A stretch of 64,000 nucleotides of DNA from Rusavskia elegans (lineage: Eukaryota > Ascomycota > Lecanoromycetes > Teloschistales > Teloschistaceae): the NCBI GenBank assembly GCA_011316305.1, contig SAUG01000085.1, forward strand, positions 124,001 to 188,000, written 5' to 3'. The notes under the pieces were generated by a model. It saw only the letters and a list, made by a program, of their open reading frames with translations, was not told the origin of the DNA and did not search any database. Each line of letters begins with the position of its first letter. Position 1 is the first letter of the stretch. The position numbers and the translations under genes were made by a program. Positions 12,256-23,599 of this stretch are shown here, piece by piece.

Positions 12256-13464
12256 CTAGATCCAAGTCCGCGGCTGATTCCGAATCCACTCCTCAATAAC
12301 CGTCGATCTCGACTTCCGTCCCCCAACCCCCTGATGAACCACACTAGCTCTCATAGACCGCACCTCCTGCAGATCATCCGCCGAAACCTCAACCACATGT
12401 CTCCTCGCCTCTTCAGAAAGTTCTGGCTTCATATACGGTCTCGATATAAGTCGAGTGTCGAGTTCATGCGGCCCCCTTCGCACGACTGGCGTGTACCAGT
12501 TCCGTATTTTCTCCTCGTGTTGGAGCTGTTTGTGGTGTTGGGATTTATGCTTTTTGCGGCGGTGCAGGAGGTAGATGGCTGTGAAGGCAAGGAGGATGCA
12601 GCCGAGGGGGACGCCGATGCCGGCGATTAGTTTGTCGGTTTTGGAGGCTGGAGCTGGTGGTTTTGCGTCGGTTGCTGGATTGGCGGGTGGGGGTGGATTT
12701 GAGGTGGTGGCGGATTCTGATTCTCGAGAGGTTGAGGTCGATGTGGAGTTTCCTGTCGGTTCTGTAGGATTCGCTGTTGGGAGAGAATGCTCTGTAGATT
12801 CTTCAGGTTTTGTTGGCGAAGTGAAGGAGCGAGTGGATCGTCGAGAGGTGGTTGCTGCAGAAGTGGGGCGACTCGAGGTGGTTGTTGATAGAGTCAAGAC
12901 TGGCGAAGTCCATACAGTCACGGGATCGTCGGTAGTTTGCGATGTTGGCACTTGAGGATTGGTCGGTGGGAAGGTTGAGATAGCCTTCGAAGTCTCTTCT
13001 CCCATGTCTCTTAGAACGAACAGATTCTTTGGCTTCGAGCAACAATCTGCCCCATCGTACTCTGACGCGTCACAGCACCATTCATCAATTGAGCACCTCG
13101 TCACACCGGCGCCAACATGTAGAGTGTCTAGATCAAGTATATTAGACGGGTAGCGGCATCGACATATAGAATGCTTGTGTATACTTGACGCGCAGTATTG
13201 TGGACAGCTTGGAGAATCCCATGATTGATCGGTACATGACCCTCGGGACCATCCTCCTGAACTTTCCCTTTTGCAGACTCCGTTGGGTAGGCAGCTCCAG
13301 TCGACTTCAGCGCAACATATTGATGTCGAAGCCAAGGGGTTGCAAGGAACGTCTCCAGTGGCTTGTTTTCCGTCGGGGTAGTAACAGGCAGCAAAGACCT
13401 GTAAAGTGAAAGCGAGAATGAGATGAATACTCGTGCCTTGAAAGTACGACAGCTTGACTCCCAT
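12256..13464 (-). CDS. Cys-rich single-pass membrane protein, paralog 2 (intact)
   Basis: Exon 1 is 13185-13464 (ATG at 13464; the open frame extends to a GTG at 13494) and exon 2 is 12256-13127; 383 aa. The 57-nt intron (13128-13184, GTATAC...CTAG) is a multiple of three and has no stop, so the unspliced frame is also open. Splicing is favoured because paralogs 1 and 3 have a phase-1 intron in the same place and exon 1 has exactly the same length (280 nt) as in paralog 1. The protein has a signal peptide, CYYPDGK...DVPCN...ICC, SCTDQSWDSPSCPQYC, DEWCCD, a Thr/Ser stalk, the helix AGIGVPLGCILLAFTAIYLL, basic HRRKKHK, and the tail GPHELDTRLISRPYMKPELS. The tail motif PYxKxELSE(E/D)ARR is shared with paralog 1 and may bind a cytosolic partner. 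Function is unknown. Confidence 0.85.
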   Translation of the reverse strand: MGVKLSYFQGTSIHLILAFTLQVFAACYYPDGKQATGDVPCNPLASTSICCAEVDWSCLPNGVCKRESSGGWSRGSCTDQSWDSPSCPQYCASSIHKHSICRCRYPSNILDLDTLHVGAGVTRCSIDEWCCDASEYDGADCCSKPKNLFVLRDMGEETSKAISTFPPTNPQVPTSQTTDDPVTVWTSPVLTLSTTTSSRPTSAATTSRRSTRSFTSPTKPEESTEHSLPTANPTEPTGNSTSTSTSRESESATTSNPPPPANPATDAKPPAPASKTDKLIAGIGVPLGCILLAFTAIYLLHRRKKHKSQHHKQLQHEEKIRNWYTPVVRRGPHELDTRLISRPYMKPELSEEARRHVVEVSADDLQEVRSMRASVVHQGVGGRKSRSTVIEEWIRNQPRTWI

Positions 13465-13726
13465 GATTGTCGATTTGTGAATGCATGTGAACACATAAAG
13501 CCAGGAGGAAACATATTGCAGCTGTCATCGCTGATATGGGAATTCGAACCGCCCAGTCCAGATGACATGCTGTCAATGAGACATCGCAGGCTCCACCGGG
13601 CTTAGACGTCTGTTTTCATTCTGAAATTCCAAGGAGTGCCATGCCATTCGTGTTCTGCCATGATGTTGCAGGTTTGGTTGATCAAGGCACGAGACCAGGC
13701 GAGCCTGCAGACGCGTACAACGTGGC

Positions 13727-13746
13727 AAAAAAAAAAAAAAAAAAAA
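13727..13746. repeat. Poly(A)/poly(T) homopolymer, 20 nt
   Basis: A run of 20 adenines in the intergenic region upstream of paralog 2. Such tracts are length-variable. Confidence 0.9.
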
Positions 13747-14545
13747 GAAGAAAACAACAGACCAATGGTCGACGCGGATACCACCAAATGCAGCCGGAGA
13801 TGAAGTGGCTCATTGTACTGTTGTAAGGTCCCAATTGTTAGGCGTCTCTGTTGAGCCTTGTTATCAGTATGCCTAGAAGGCTGGAACTTCTTCATTAGGC
13901 AATCTGAGATTTGCTTCCATACTGTTGTGATACCAGCAGGAGGCTGAAACTAGCCAAAGTATAGTACAGTGGGCGCCTGCACCGAAGAATGCAAGGAAAA
14001 TTCCGTGAGACGAACAAATTACCGGCCAGGAACCCACTTTGTGTCCAAACCGAGTGACTTGAAGTTTTAGACCTGAATTGAGGCTGACAGGCCAGTGTAA
14101 CAAGGAGGCCTCAACCCATGCTTGACTCACAGCCTATCCTTGTTGTACAATGCGCTCAGGACGGCATCTGCGACTTTCCAATTAATGGGCTTTCGAGAAA
14201 TATTGTCGAGGTAACAGGCCCTCCCGGAGCTAGCACCCAATGTGTGCAGCCTCATCTTATCCTCAACGGTATACACCGCCTTCTTCGTGGCGATGACTAC
14301 GCCGTCTATTTTCCATCATACTGGACCCGTAGTCATCCCGGACCACCGAAAGCCCCGCAACTTGCCATGCTGGGAGTTCTGTAATCTCCCTGCTTGCCGT
14401 TCCTGCCAGTTCAGGCTATGCAATATGGCCGTTGAAGGAAACCAGCATCCAGCATTCGGGACACATTCCATACCGTCGGTGCAGGCTCATTCACTTCCCC
14501 GCAACCTTGAATAGACTTTCTGTGGTTCTTTGAACGCTGTCGACG

Positions 14546-15320
14546 TCAAAGATATATGATATAGATGATGGTCCCTATGAGGAAAAGTCCCAAAGGAATC
14601 CCGGTTCCCACGCCGATTCTGATGCTCGCATCATCGGATGAGGATCTTGACGAAATCTGCTCGTTGGGGCCGTTTGCGTCCAACGACCCTTGCGGATTGA
14701 TGTCGCTGCAGTAGCTTTTACGCTCGTCGAACCGATTGAAATAGAGGGTACCGCCACAGATGGGAGAGTCATTAGTCCTACCGTCGTTTCTGTCTTTGCA
14801 GTTCCCAAGTCCACGAGCTGTCCTCTTGGATTCGAGCAGAGGGTGGCCTTTGGTTCTCCTGGTCGGTCACAAACCCATTGATTGTTTGGACATGGATATA
14901 CGTTGATGCCACCGTCTGGATTCACTGCGGACAATTTTCTATTAGTCCGGAAGTACAGTATAGACAAATAAAGAGCCTGCTGTACCTTCTTGGCAGAATT
15001 GGGGACAAGCTGTGGAGCTCCAGCCCTGATCAGTACATGATCCACAGGACCACAGCCCATCCAAAGCATTTAAGCGGTTCTCGCAGAGCTTATTGGATAA
15101 GCAGACGTTAGCTGTTGCGCAACGTGGGGATGCAGATGCTGACGGGTTGCAGGGAATGTCGGGGCTTATCTTGCCTGAAGGGAAATAACAAACAGTATAA
15201 TTCTCCATGTGTAAACAAGAAAGAGACAACAGGAACAGCCAGCAGTGTAACGATACTGATCTAGGAAACGTGTTGAAGTGGAGAACCGTTTGTGCGGAAA
15301 ATGTATGACGCAGGTAGCCC
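14546..15320 (-). pseudogene. Cys-rich membrane protein, paralog 3, decayed
   Basis: Exon 1 (14986 to about 15300) encodes a hydrophobic signal-like segment, VCYFPSGK...DIPCN, SCTDQGWSSTACPQFC. A 61-nt phase-1 intron (14925-14985) sits in the family position. Exon 2 starts at 14924 with VNPDGGINVYPC...NNQWVCD...LVDLGTAKTETTVGL. Three lesions are visible. No in-frame ATG precedes the signal segment (only TTG at 15322; the first ATG lies after it). A one-base loss near 14690-14700, in a GGG run, is needed to enter the helix frame (RIGVGTGIPLGLFLIGTIIY). A TGA at 14546-14548 falls where the paralogs continue with LWIRRKR or LLHRRKK, and the same frame runs on as RRQRSKNHRKS. An upstream exon could supply the start. 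Confidence 0.7.
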
Positions 15321-16030
15321 AATCGAAGAATTTGCTTCCCTCAATTACCTGCCGGATCAGTGGGACATACTGCAGAAACATGCTACATAACAAAAGCATT
15401 CTGACACTTACGTATGCCGTGACACAAGGGCTGTAGGTGCATTGATTCAGCAGAGCACCGTGGCGTGTAAGGGTATGAGCTTGTCTTGTACTCTGTATGT
15501 GCCCTCTGATGTCAGCCGGGGCGTGAAGACTGACTTTCACACCAATGCAGATGACCCTACAGTCTGCCTCCCCCCTGGTTCCAACCACTGAAGGGCGTCA
15601 GAATCATCTAGGACGGATCATCAGGGAAACTCACAATCGCACCCACTAGAAAAGCCTTGAGTGGTTCAGCAGTACTACAGTCCCAGTGAAACATACCTCA
15701 GCCCACTCGCGGTAGATCATGAAACAATGCAAGTATCCTTCTTACACTTGGCTCGGCACATTGCCCAGATATAGCTAGCAAAGGGGTCTTTCGTGGAAGT
15801 ACCAATCCGTTCCAGAAGTCGGTCCGCTGCAAGGCTCGGCCGCTACCTTGCAGAATTTTGTGCATCAATGTGCCCTAGGCGCCCATGAGCTGTGAGCTGT
15901 ATACCAGACTCAGCACAATAGAAAGCAGTTCTCCAGACGTGGAGTGTTCTGGAAATAATCAAAAAATCGAATCAAGCATTGCTTATTGAATCGTCACTCG
16001 TTTCGCCCTCGATCCAATGAGCCAACAAGC
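15321..16030. other. Intergenic between paralog 3 and the potassium transporter
   Basis: No supported gene. It should contain the 3' UTR of the potassium-transporter gene, which ends at 16031, and the former promoter of paralog 3. Confidence 0.45.
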
Positions 16031-19000
16031 TCAAATGACCTTAACAAACCCAATCTCAACCAACTTGTCAACATCCACATTGAGATTCGCAATCTTACTA
16101 CCAGTATTGCTTCTCAGCCACAGGAAAGCCGCGAGAGCAACGCGTCGACACCAGCCTTTAGGTTTGCAACCCAACACTTCACGTATACGCATCTGCTCTT
16201 TACCAACAACGTAGACAACCTGATCCTCATAAGCTGCCACGAGAGACAAGAGCCCTCGCCGAACGCGGTCCTGCTGCTCCCCTGAATTCCTTTGCACAAG
16301 ATTGGAATGGCTCTGTTGGCTTGACGGAGCCGATTTCGTGATTTGATCAACTGCGTCGCCCTCTTGGTGTGACTCCGGAGGTGGAGATATCGAAGGGCTG
16401 TTGAGCTTACTCTCTGAAAGCGCCGGCGGCGCGAGATCCGCCATCTCTGCCTTTGGAAAGCTATCTACATTACTCAGGGCGCCTTCACGTATCACGAAGC
16501 TTCGCAGGTGTTCATAGATCTGGCTTCCAAGATCTTGATCAACGACCTCGTCGGTGTACCCATGCCGCAACGTGACTCGAAAGAACTGGTTCCTGACGTT
16601 GCTAGTGAGCTTTCCGAGACATCGATTTACCGTAAACCGTTCCTCCAAGGGCACAGTTGGTATCGACAAGGGTCGGATATGGAAGAAGACCACAACTGCA
16701 GGAGCTGCTTGGAACTTCTGCAGGAAATGGACAAACACGGTGGGCGTTGTATTTGGTAGTCCGCTCTTGTCGAAGAATATGCCCATGCCCTTGATGGCAG
16801 AAATTGGTGCACTACCAAATGTTTGAGTAAATCGAAGGCTAGAAACGATGTTCCTGACGGCCGGCCGGTCAGCGTGACTCCAGTCGATGATTTCCGATGG
16901 TGCTAAGCGATCGGATGCCTCGGCTTGCCATTGGTTCTCTTTGCCAAAGCGCCAGAGAACGAATATACTCGATAGAAGGACTGCAAGTATAAGTGTGAAC
17001 CAGGCGCCTTCGGGTACCTTGGTCAATGCAGAGGAAAGGTAGACACCATCCAGGGCACCGAAGACGAGGAACCCTATAAGGACGACGAGTAGAGGAATGC
17101 GCCAGACGATTAGTGCTACGAGCGACACCATTGATGTCGTGATGAAGGTCACCAGTATGACGCATACACCGTAAGCTTGGCCGAGTTTTGTAGTCTACAC
17201 ACAACATTATGTTAGCGATGCTTCATCTCCTGGGACGGGTAGTACCCATCCACATACATTGTTGTAAGCCACCGTTACGACGATTGTCCCGACCATAAGC
17301 AGCCAATTGACCCAGGGTATATATATCTGCCCATGAAATATTTTGGAGGTGTGAACCAGCTTGACTTGAGGGAAGTAGGAGAGCTTGATGATTTGCGATA
17401 GAAGCTGTCGGAAGATCAATCTTGAACTAGCCTGTAGGGTGTCAATTCGAGTGGAATGTCCACTTACTTGGAAAGTGGCAGTCACCATCGTCTGGCTTGC
17501 TACCACAGCAGCTAAGACGGCGACTACCAAGCTGGGGTAAAACATGCCTGGCGGAACTGCGTTAAAGAAGGGATTGGAGTATGCTTCCGGACGATCGCTG
17601 ATGTAGGCAGCTTGACCAACGTACTACGCTCCTATCAGCTTGCAAGGTTGTCTTGAATCGTTCATCGTGTATGGTGGAACATACGGCTAGCAGTAAGCAC
17701 GGGTAGGCGAAGCACAGCCAGGACATTTGAATGGCTCTTGTGTGCTGTTAGTAATTTGGCTAGGACCCAAGAGAGGCTCGTAAGTACCTTCTCGTAAAAG
17801 CACCCAGATCTGCAAACAAGGCTTCCACGCCCGTGAATGCCAGAAGAATCCCACCGAGGGACTTCCACCCATCTGTCTTATTACGCAGAAGATACTGAAT
17901 AGCGAAAGAGGGCGAGAAAGCTTTCAGTACGGAGTGGTCATGTTGTACTAGGTTCTACAAACAAATCGTAAGCAGCTTCAAGAACACTCGTCAGGTGCAA
18001 AATAGCTTACGTAGACTCCAAAGAAGCAGTTGAATCCCAGCCAAATGACAACGATCGGAGCAAAACAACTACCGATGCGGGAGACTCCTAGTGGCAATAT
18101 TAACAATGATCTTTTGTGTAAAGATAAGGGTACTTGCCGAAAGGCTGCACTAGAAACAGAAGAACCAGGATGCTGCAAGAAACACCAACAATGGTTGCGG
18201 TGCTGATGCTATCGTCGACGATTCGAAGACTAGGAAAGATCAGCAGAAGAGAAGAAACGTACAAGCTCGCGGGCATTACCCTTGGATCGCTCCTAATACG
18301 GATTGAGCAGGTGTCAAGATCCCATCTAAAGAACGGTGTTAACACCCATCACACCACCAACCATTCATCCACAAGCCAGCAGGCGATCCGACACATCGTT
18401 CACCTTTCACTGGGCTCACAGGACACAAAATGTTGTACAGACAAATGCAACTTGCCTGACATGACGAGCGATACTCCAAAGACTCCAACAACCTTCAAGA
18501 CTATCTTCATGACTGTACTTCCTTCGATGAAGGATCGCGTGTGCTTGCTCGTTGCAGGTAGGCTAGCGGCCTCGACCCGTTCCATCTTGAACGATCTTTC
18601 TTCCCTTGGATCTCGACGCACAATGTTTGCCTAATTCAATGTAAGAAGACTATTTCCCGCAACAGAGCGCGAGGGAAGCGTACGTATCTTGATAGAAGAG
18701 AGTATATGGCAAACGTTCCACCCTCTCCTTCATCGTCGGCGCGTAGAATGATTATGACGTATTTGATGCTGACGATGAGGGTGACAGTCCAGATGATGAG
18801 CGAAAGGGCACCAAGTAGGTCATCGTAGCTAGGATCGCTCGAAAAGGTGGAGGAATAGACGTAGAGAGGTGAGGTTCCAATGTCTCCATAGATGACGCCA
18901 ACAGACTGGTAGGCAAGCCTAGAGATGGTCAAAGGGCGGAAGTTGATGGACGTCCTGTTTCAGAGTACCAGAATAAATAGCGACCCTTGAAAATCTACAA

Positions 19001-19219
19001 GCACGAAGGTTTAGCACCATGGCAAACGCGGTGGTGAAAGTCATGAGGCCGTACCTGCTTCTTTCTTATGTCGGTGTCGCGGTTGCCGTTTGCGTCATCC
19101 CCGCCACTTTCCTCTTCGATCTTTTCACTTGCAGGTAATTTTGGATGTTGAGTGACGTCGTGAAGGTGACTGAGCGTGGACGAAGAGGATTTCTCATGGT
19201 TCTCGGGATGTTCAGACAT
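16031..19219 (-). CDS. HAK/KUP-family potassium transporter
   Basis: Multi-pass plasma-membrane potassium uptake (probably H+-coupled), 833 aa in 12 exons that keep phase throughout: 19055-19219, 18969-18994, 18684-18918, 18456-18630, 18280-18325, 18138-18229, 18011-18087, 17788-17954, 17685-17736, 17468-17623, 17258-17404, 16031-17194. Family signatures are [20 protein letters not shown] (about 65-84), [15 protein letters not shown] (about 202-216), [26 protein letters not shown]-like [29 protein letters not shown] and [20 protein letters not shown]. The long last exon holds the remaining helices and a cytosolic C-terminal domain with a Ser-rich insert. Exon 2 is only 26 nt. Two introns, 18326-18455 (130 nt) and 18088-18137 (50 nt), use GC donors in the strong GGCAAGT context; no GT alternative keeps the conserved reading. 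Length is usual for fungal members. The assignment is secure; the exact gene name is not. Confidence 0.92.
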
Positions 19220-20162
19220 GGAGCTTGAGAAAAAGTTGACAGCAAAGTGTTGGTTGGAGTGCGAACAAATAGAACAGCTGCAAGCGGAAGAGTAAGAGGA
19301 GAAAATGAAGTAGAAGAGCAGATCAGGAGAGCCTTGATGACTAAATCAACGACGAAGACTGTAAGACTGTTGTTGAAAGTGATGAGGAATGCCCCCACCA
19401 GACGGCCCCACCGTGGACGAATCTGGATGACGATGGAACAGTGATAGTGGCTTGTAACGATCGGAAGGGGGCTGAGTCGTCCATGACGCTGTTCAACCTT
19501 CCCAATATGGAAGTTGCCCAACATGCTGGAAATCCCGCATACAATCCCATCAATCAGATACCATAAAATAGCTTATCGCTGGTAGCCAGGACCACCTGCC
19601 ATTGTTACACAGCAGGGAAGTACGAGTGTCGCCGAAGCCACGTGGGACTCCAGGCAGATAATCGACCAGAAGGTATGCTTGGCAGCGCCTCCGGAGGCTA
19701 AATATTCCATTTGAACCAACAATTAAGCGGTAGAGATGCAGGAATAAGCGCTCTATCGGTCAATTCTCCGGGACACAGATGTTGAATGCAGGCACATTGA
19801 ACATGCAAATCATGCAAAGCACAGACACACGAGTCTGCGCGCTTGTTGGCTGGCGACCCGGATTAGCTGCATTCGCTCCCATATTATCGCGTATCTTTAC
19901 ACTCTTACAAGAGTCAACCTCAGAGACGGTCTCTCAGCGGTGACCATAGGGTGCCCCAATTTGGGGGCAGCGAGCGTTGGTTCCGGCTGTCCGTCGCCAT
20001 AAGCATACTTGAAGGTATGCCTAGGACGATCAAACAACACGTTCCTCTACGCTTTGCTTGCAATCATCACATCTCTGATGATTGCATTCAAGGCAGGAAC
20101 CGCACGTCCGAACGTGATGGGAGCTCTGGCGGCAATTACACTACAGTACATCAGTCAGCCTG
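19220..20162. other. Intergenic between two minus-strand genes
   Basis: Holds the upstream region of the potassium transporter and the 3' end of the C2H2 gene. No supported coding sequence. If the C2H2 gene uses the GTAAGT near 20205 (see that entry), its last exon could extend into this stretch. Confidence 0.45.
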
Positions 20163-22720
20163 TTAGCTATGTCGCTGCCACGTCTCTACAGGCTTGTAGG
20201 CACTTACGCAATGCCAGATCCTTTCCCTCCTTTTCGTCTTCAGCGGCCTATCGGAGGAGCTTCCGCCTAGAGACGTTGAGAAGGCCACACCTTCTCCTTC
20301 TACCCTGGGCGAAGGACCATCTGGTGTGCTCTTTTGAGAGAGCCGGCCATCACCCTCGTCGTTGCTCGATTCGTCATCTTCATCTTCATCGTGGCCGTTG
20401 TCGTCGTCGTTGCCTTCTTTAGCTCCACATTCCATGTAGTCGCCTTTGCCCATGAGTCCTTTGGATACATGGCCGTCAAGTGGCACCCAGTCGTAGATTG
20501 TCTGGCCTTTCTTGTAATGTTCGTTGTCAATATGACCGAATCTTTCTTCCCATGCATCCAGCCCTTTCGTCTTAAGTTCGACAATCTCTTGGCAGAAGCC
20601 GCACCAGAATTTGCCTTGTCCGTTTCTTCCGATCCGGTGTCGCTTGCATTGTGCTTGGATGTATTGGTCATCATGAATCTGGTGTTTGTCGCGAAGATGT
20701 GCTTGAAACTGCTCGCGCCGGTAGAAGATGCTGGCACACTGACCAATTGCACTGGATTTGGAATACTCATGGCAACGCCAGGTCTCGATCTGATAATGTT
20801 GAGTATTTTCGTGACGTTTCCAATCATTCTTGCTTCCGAGCTTCTTGGAGCAGCCTGGAAACGTGCACCCGTAGGGGCGGGTGTGCCGTTTTTGATGTTT
20901 CCTGGTATCTTCGTCAGCCATACAGAGCCGAGATCCTTTGGATTTTGAGGGAGGTGGGGTTGATTTACTTCATATCGCATTGCCTGGCTGTCGTCACTGA
21001 GCACTGGTTGCACGAGATTTTCTTTTTCTTCGATTGACCAAGGTCGTCTCTCAAGGATGCCATCTGGGCAGACCGTTTTCGAGACAAGCTGGGGTTTAGG
21101 GCGAGTAATACTCTATTTTTAATGGCTGCCTGAATATCTTCGGGTTGACCTTTGCTAAGATCGATACACTTTGTGATCTCGGAAGCTAGTTCTTCCGATA
21201 GCTGTTCGGCTTTCTTGGTGGAAGCCAACGGTTTGGTCTTTGGCTGCCTTTTTGACGCGACTCCGGAATCGCTTGACCCCATCACATTACTTGGCTCAAG
21301 GAAGGCCTTTCGAGAAGGCGATAGGGCACTCTTACGTGGACTCTTGGGTCCAGGTACCTGCAATAACTGATCGGTGACGGGTTGCTGAATATATGGCACA
21401 CAGTGAGCTACAGTTGACGGCATTTCCGGCGTATGGAGGTTGAGTGGCCTGAAATGCTGTGCCTGCTGCATGCGAGGGTCTACGCCGCACTGGATTGGCA
21501 TCATGTTCATGGGATGATCAAAGGTAATGCTTGGGTTGAGATATTCTGTCAATTCATCGATGTCCGCTCCAGGCCCGTCATCCCCTGCATCGTGGTTCGA
21601 GCTATTAGCCATCTCATTGGCCTCCATCGCGAGTACCGGATCCAGCTCGGACCTACAGGATCATCAACACTCCATATACCCGTACATGCTCGAGACTACG
21701 ACTGACTTCCTCACTAGGTCGTCGCATCCCTCTTCCGGATGGATACGAAGGCAATGCTGGCGAAAGTTGTCAAGCCGAGGCCAGATTTTCTCCCTCTTGG
21801 GGCAATTGATGGCGGCACAGCGGAAGCTTCGGTCAGTGCTGTTCTTTGGCATGATCTTGTGAACACTCTTCTTGTGTCGATCAAGATCATTGTTGGTGCT
21901 AAAACCATCAACCTTGGAGCAATTAGGTACATCGCATTTGTAGGGCTTTTCGTGTCGGAGCATATGCTTTCTGTACCAATATTACCCACCAGTACTCGCC
22001 AGCAGGGATCTCTGCAAGAACCTACCTATGTTCCGAGTGATTCTTGGAAACAGTATTACAGCTTTGGTACTGGCAGGTCAAATCAAAAGCCAAAGAAGGT
22101 GACTGAGGGGCGTCGTTCGAGACATCCATGGAAGAGTACTGGGGATTCGGAGAGGTAACACTGCGAGCCGACGGATCCTGGAAGTTGCCTTCACGGTAAA
22201 AAGGTAGATCACGAACATCTCCAGCAACGCTTTGAGATGATGGGCTTTGGTCCAGCTGGTCAGCGCTCCGAACGGATTTGGTGCCAAGGCTCCGGGAACC
22301 TCCATAGCCGGAGTCCAAAGGATATCTACCGGTAGTACTACTTCCGACATCGGACCTTGGTGAGCGGTATTCGTATTGCAGGGCATGACCATGTCTCGGC
22401 ATTCGATGATCGAAGTGGGGGAATTGAGGGTTCATGGGGGTATGGCCTGGGTCTCCTGAAAGGCGTTGGGAAGTCCATGGGCCAGTCTCATTCCAGAATC
22501 TCAGGAGAGGATCCGGCTCTGCGGGTGTTTGCTTCATAGCTGGTAAGTGTACCTCGTGGGCTAGGGAAGACGGATCACTCGGATTGCAGGGATTTAACCG
22601 GTCTGGGAGAACAAGAGACAGTGGAACTAGATTATCAAAACCAGTTGGAGGGGAAATGGCACTGGTCGATGGTCTCCAGGTGTCAATGACAGGATCAATG
22701 GGAACGGGAGGAGGGGCCAT
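20163..22720 (-). CDS. Multi-C2H2 zinc-finger protein
   Basis: Four exons, 22026-22720, 21715-21970, 20969-21645 and 20901 down to 20163, give 788 aa. Two introns interrupt fingers, and splicing restores them exactly: C-QYQS-C...HMLR-H across 21971-22025 and C-NQ-C-x12-H-QKR-H across 20902-20968. Fingers visible in order are CQYQSC/HMLRH, CDVPNC, CAAINCPKREKIW/HCLRIH, CNQC/HQKRH, CTFPGC/DWKRHENTQH, CHEY.../FQAHLRDKH and CGFC. The N-terminal 200 residues are Ser/Pro/Gly-rich. An acidic run (GNDDDNGHDEDEDDES) lies near the C-terminus. The 69-nt third intron (21646-21714) is less certain than the others. A GTAAGT within the last codons could move the C-terminus. It is probably a nuclear regulator with unknown targets. 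Confidence 0.82.
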
Positions 22721-23599
22721 TCTGCCTCGGACAGGCCTAGGGTTATAGGTTTCTCTCAGAGCATCTCCTTGGGAATGCTACGAGCAGAGGATCAGTATGG
22801 CCTCAGCCGCACATCTGCATTGCACCAAGAGTGGGGACAGTCATACCTCTGACTGTGCCCGTGTATGAGACGGACTTCTGGAACGAGAAGACATGCCGTA
22901 CATGTACTGAAATGCAGCCTGCAAGTCGCGGTTTTCAGTACTGCCGTCCGGAGGTACCTTTCTGCCTGGTTGTCCAAAGGATATCTAGGCCAGATATTCG
23001 ATCAAGCGCCTTCACTCATGATAGCTTCACGAGCACCTTCACCGTCTGGGGCTGAGCCGGTGAGAGCGCTCGAAGGATTTAGGAGGATCTCGGGAAGCGC
23101 CCGTCCAGATAGATGCATGCTCGAGTCATGATCGCAGCCTGCTTTGAACGTATCACAACAGAGCCTCATGCTTCAGTATCAAACGAGGTCCGAACACTGT
23201 CCCCCGATCAAGCGCACCTAAGGAGAGGGATTCCGTGCCACCTGCAAGAGATAGTGCATGACAGACAAGGCTTGCTAGTCAGATGTCGCAAGAATGAGGC
23301 TTACGGACCAATGATCGAAAGAAATTCACGCAGTGTGGTGGAACAGGCAGTCGCCTTGTTTGGTTGCCTGATGTCGTGTACCTTAGCCTCTCAGCCTCGG
23401 AAGAAGAGGGTAAGCCGGGGCTGACTTCGGCATACTTTACGTGAGATTGTGCAAATCTCTTGGCACTGATTGGGGACAGAGTGTGCCCTAACCCTAGGGT
23501 CTGTGGCACTATCAAGAAATGACGTACAACATACCTTGGCAATGATTGAGCCTCAAACCTGGTTGTCCCATCGGTCTAAGGTTCACTCCATAGGCACTT
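22721..23599. other. Intergenic
   Basis: Presumed promoter region of the C2H2 gene and flank of the beta-lactamase-like pseudogene. Short ORFs only, with no recognised motif. Confidence 0.4.

Noticed and set aside
20334..20948. 204-codon hydrophobic plus-strand ORF
   Set aside because: It is antisense to the last C2H2 exon, where acidic codons read as Val/Ile/Phe on the opposite strand.
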